From positions 1 through 64,000 of the forward strand of contig CAKPAA010000005.1 in NCBI GenBank assembly GCA_934132775.1: a stretch of DNA of 64,000 nucleotides. The letters are read 5' to 3'. A program made the translations under genes and the position numbers. Origin of the DNA: an uncultured Clostridia bacterium. GTDB lineage: Bacteria > Bacillota > Clostridia > TANB77 > UBA1234. Numbering within the stretch: position 1 is the first letter of the stretch; every line of letters begins with the position of its first letter. This document shows positions 61,378-64,000 of this stretch, one piece after another. The notes under the pieces are model-generated. The model made no database searches. It worked only from the letters and a program-made list of their open reading frames with translations, and was not told where the DNA came from.

Positions 61378-64000
61378 TTAGTGCGTGCCTTCTGTCTCGT
61401 AGTCATCATTTGCTCTTAGTGAAACTTCATATATTGCCATAGCGGCGCCTTCTTTTATGTTTGGAATTGTAGCTTTATTTCCATTTGGCAAGTTTATTGT
61501 ATAGCTGTTATACTCTGTGCCCTCTTTCTCCCATCTTGACTCTTCATTTGGCTTTGAATAGCTTAAATAATTAGTGCCCTCACTATTAGTAATTATAGTA
61601 TCGAATGTAACTATTATATATCCATCTTTTAATAGATTATTTTCGTTTTTTAACACATCGTTTTTATCTTTATTCTTTCCTAGCAATGCTCTTGTGCTTG
61701 CTGGTAAGTAAAACTCACCATACCAATGTCCACTGCTGTTTCTAACATCTTTTTCGCTTTCTACTAATTCAGATTTTTTTGCATCTACCATAAACGTAGT
61801 CGTATTACCCTTGTAGCCATATAAGTTTGCACACTCTAAAATATTATTTCTTGGCAATTTTGCATCTACTGATTTTAAATCAAGTCCGTTAAATATACTT
61901 CCTATCGTGGTTTGTGCTGTATAATTTTTGTCTATATTATTTATCTTTCCATACATCAATTCATAATTAAATCTAGTGTTGTTTACGTTTCCATGTGTGT
62001 TTGACATTATCATTTTTATGTCTAAATCATTGTCTACATTTAGTTTTATATATTTATTGGTTACTGTGTTGTAGAATAATGAAATATCATTTGTTGCATT
62101 TCCACCATTTTTAGATACATAATAGAAATTTGGTTTTATTATTACTTCATCGCTTGCTGTTCCTTTTGTTTTTAAATCGAAATAAAATCTATAACCCAAT
62201 TTTAATCCCATATTGTATCCTGAAAAATAATTTTGATTATATTGACCTATTGGTAAATATAAATTCTTTTCTGTTTCTTCTTGATTAGCTAGTTTTAATG
62301 TTGTTTTTAAATTGCCCATCCAGCCTACGTCGTCAGAATCTCTTATTTCTAAGTCATATAATACACCCGCAATATATACTTTAAAATCTTTCTGTAATAC
62401 ATATACATCTTTATTGTTTGATACTTCCTTAGATATAAAGTCTCCCTCTTCAATATCGGCTTTTACGTTATAATCTGTTGGTGTATTCGCCGCTACTATT
62501 CTAACTGAAACGTCTCCATAGTTTTTGTCTTTTACCCACGTTGGAATTATGAAATTATATTTTTCTATATTAAGTCCTGTTCTCTTATCAAGTTCTCCTA
62601 AATTGAACCATGTATTTGCAACTATTAGTTTTTTATCTCTTACTGTTGTACCATCGCTTTCAAATTTGATTGCGTATACATCAAATGAGAACTTAACTAA
62701 TTTCATCTTTGCAAATGTTGCAAGTCTTAGTCCTTTTTCTTCGTATTTCTCTTCATCATATAGCTTGTTGCCACCATAGTTATATGCCTTATCCCCATAG
62801 CCGTTTAGTGGATTTCCGCTTTTATTAATTGCATAGTAATGCATTCCACCGTGTGGTATTAAAATTGAAAATACGCTATCTAGTGTTAGTACATTTTCAA
62901 TTGTTTCATCTATCAATTGATTATCATCTTTGTTTTCGTTTGTTTTTGGTATTAGCTCTGTGTAATTAACAATTGGTGTGTGTATGCTAATTGAATTCAT
63001 TTTAATTTGACTTGGTAAATATTCTTTTACTCTGTTTTCATCTCCACTAATTTCTTCTATAAAGTAGTTTTTAATGCTTTGATGTATAACGTATGTTACT
63101 GTTAATTTTGTTGATGGATAAACTTTGTTTTCTGCTTTTGTGTATGTATATACATTTCTATCATTGAATAACACACTTCCATTTACTAACGGTGCTATTG
63201 AATCTTTGTAATAATATCCTGCATCGGCTAATTCAATAACATCTGCAAGTCTTGATGCAGACATATACAAGTTAATTCCATCTAAGTATGTAACTCTCTT
63301 GCCTTCTGCTGTTACTGTTAAATAATCTCCATTTACAACCGAATTTTCTCTTATTATATTATCTATTACCAAATGATTCTTTTCGTAGCTACTAACAATT
63401 GCATTCATATTAGGTTTTTCGTAGTCGATACCATCTAATAAAATTTCTAGATAATATGTATCTCCATCTTTTATAAGTGTACATTGTTCAGAACTATTTA
63501 CTGTTAGTTTTCCACCCGGTATATAAGATATGAAAGGTGTATTTTCTCCATAGTTTGCTTCGATTTTTACTTTGCCATTTTCTTTATAATGCTTTGTATC
63601 CATTACTGATTCATTATCTATAACGGCATTATCTAGTATAAATAAATTTGCATTTGCTCCACCATAATACTTATAATCTAAATCGTATATCAAAGGTATT
63701 GTTGCATATGCTGTTTCTATATTTGAAGTAATTCCACTCTCGTTGTTATTGTTATTCGCATAGTATTTTTTCTTTAATATTACATTTACATTTTGCTTTT
63801 TATTTAAAACAGAAAGTACGTTTTCAATTATATAACTGTCTGTTACAACATTTGCATACAAGTCCTCATCAGTTGGCATTGCATCGTCAACGTTATATTC
63901 TTCATTGCCTTTATCATTTGAACGAATTATTGCAAGCGGATTATCATATATATCTGGCATCTCTGGTCTTGTAACTTTCTTTCTGTATATAAATATTAGT
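61378..64000 (-). CDS. Very large surface protein, 5' end outside the window
   Basis: At least 874 residues; the frame is open to the right edge, with no stop and no ribosome site before the first visible ATG (63960), so the true start lies beyond the window. The sequence is a long series of beta-rich stretches with many Asn, Asp, Thr and Tyr (FISYIPGGKLTVNSSEQCTL, TYYLEILLDGIDYEKP, SVRIVAANTPTDYNVKADIEEGD). No LPXTG or C-terminal membrane helix is present; the end is DDYETEGTH. It probably has several Ig-like or DUF5704-like domains of clostridial surface proteins, which I cannot name with confidence. Likely exported; function unknown. Confidence 0.75.
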   Translation of the reverse strand, partial: LIFIYRKKVTRPEMPDIYDNPLAIIRSNDKGNEEYNVDDAMPTDEDLYANVVTDSYIIENVLSVLNKKQNVNVILKKKYYANNNNNESGITSNIETAYATIPLIYDLDYKYYGGANANLFILDNAVIDNESVMDTKHYKENGKVKIEANYGENTPFISYIPGGKLTVNSSEQCTLIKDGDTYYLEILLDGIDYEKPNMNAIVSSYEKNHLVIDNIIRENSVVNGDYLTVTAEGKRVTYLDGINLYMSASRLADVIELADAGYYYKDSIAPLVNGSVLFNDRNVYTYTKAENKVYPSTKLTVTYVIHQSIKNYFIEEISGDENRVKEYLPSQIKMNSISIHTPIVNYTELIPKTNENKDDNQLIDETIENVLTLDSVFSILIPHGGMHYYAINKSGNPLNGYGDKAYNYGGNKLYDEEKYEEKGLRLATFAKMKLVKFSFDVYAIKFESDGTTVRDKKLIVANTWFNLGELDKRTGLNIEKYNFIIPTWVKDKNYGDVSVRIVAANTPTDYNVKADIEEGDFISKEVSNNKDVYVLQKDFKVYIAGVLYDLEIRDSDDVGWMGNLKTTLKLANQEETEKNLYLPIGQYNQNYFSGYNMGLKLGYRFYFDLKTKGTASDEVIIKPNFYYVSKNGGNATNDISLFYNTVTNKYIKLNVDNDLDIKMIMSNTHGNVNNTRFNYELMYGKINNIDKNYTAQTTIGSIFNGLDLKSVDAKLPRNNILECANLYGYKGNTTTFMVDAKKSELVESEKDVRNSSGHWYGEFYLPASTRALLGKNKDKNDVLKNENNLLKDGYIIVTFDTIITNSEGTNYLSYSKPNEESRWEKEGTEYNSYTINLPNGNKATIPNIKEGAAMAIYEVSLRANDDYETEGTH

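Overview
The window is AT-rich DNA (tracts of A/T fill the intergenic gaps) with Gram-positive style signals: strong AGGAGG ribosome sites, TTGACA-N17-TATAAT promoters, GAAC-N4-GTTC LexA boxes and a LysM-type YneA. The gene set (Pta-AckA, VanW-type lipoprotein, DacF-type carboxypeptidase, a cysteine-rich coat-like protein, queA-tgt, cmk-plsC-rpsA, DUF6273-like and Rpn-type proteins) points to an uncultured member of the Clostridia. I would not name a genus.

Layout. 1-76 is the 3' end of a group II intron. 144-6600 holds a cysteine-rich coat-like gene, an RluD-type pseudouridine synthase, a NUDIX hydrolase, pta-ackA, an SOS-controlled yneA and a Xer-type recombinase. An inverted 50-base relic of ackA lies near 1650. 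6.66-8.05 kb is a gene desert. 8.0-9.9 kb carries two small hypothetical genes and a VanW lipoprotein. 10.3-21.1 kb is a ten-gene Tad-like pilus/secretion operon read leftwards: SAF/CpaB protein, two ParA/CpaE-like proteins with degenerate P-loops, a membrane-anchored CpaF ATPase, a fused TadB-TadC protein, two paralogous pilins and three minor pilin-like or exported proteins. A cysteine desulfurase diverges from it.

22.9-29.0 kb is an accessory island. It holds an ADP-ribosyltransferase-like/hydrolase fusion with a small upstream partner gene, an LRR-like transglutaminase, two small coiled-coil proteins, a compositionally atypical small membrane protein and a decayed IS1634-type transposase. 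A DacF carboxypeptidase follows. 30.66-34.65 kb is the most striking region: four tandem genes made only of 8, 5, 2 and 3 copies of a ~66-residue helicase-associated (HA) domain, behind near-copies of one promoter. A decayed HA fragment lies at 44.8-45.05 kb.

35-47 kb has a DUF308 membrane protein, a tetR-MMPL-coiled-coil operon with a probable autoregulatory operator, a foreign-looking small gene, hisS behind a palindromic promoter, SOS-controlled dinB, an exported protein and an ECF sigma/anti-sigma pair. 47.4-58.3 kb has an Smr protein, tgt-queA, typA, rpsA, two ankyrin genes wedged between rpsA and plsC-cmk, and an Rpn-type nuclease. The right end has a pilin-like DUF6273-type protein and a very large surface protein running off the edge.

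Housekeeping and accessory blocks are interleaved. Three groups of genes (23.5, 40.9 and 53.8-55.6 kb) use visibly more G/C in codon third positions than their neighbours, which suggests transfer. No tRNA, rRNA, CRISPR array or complete insertion sequence was found.
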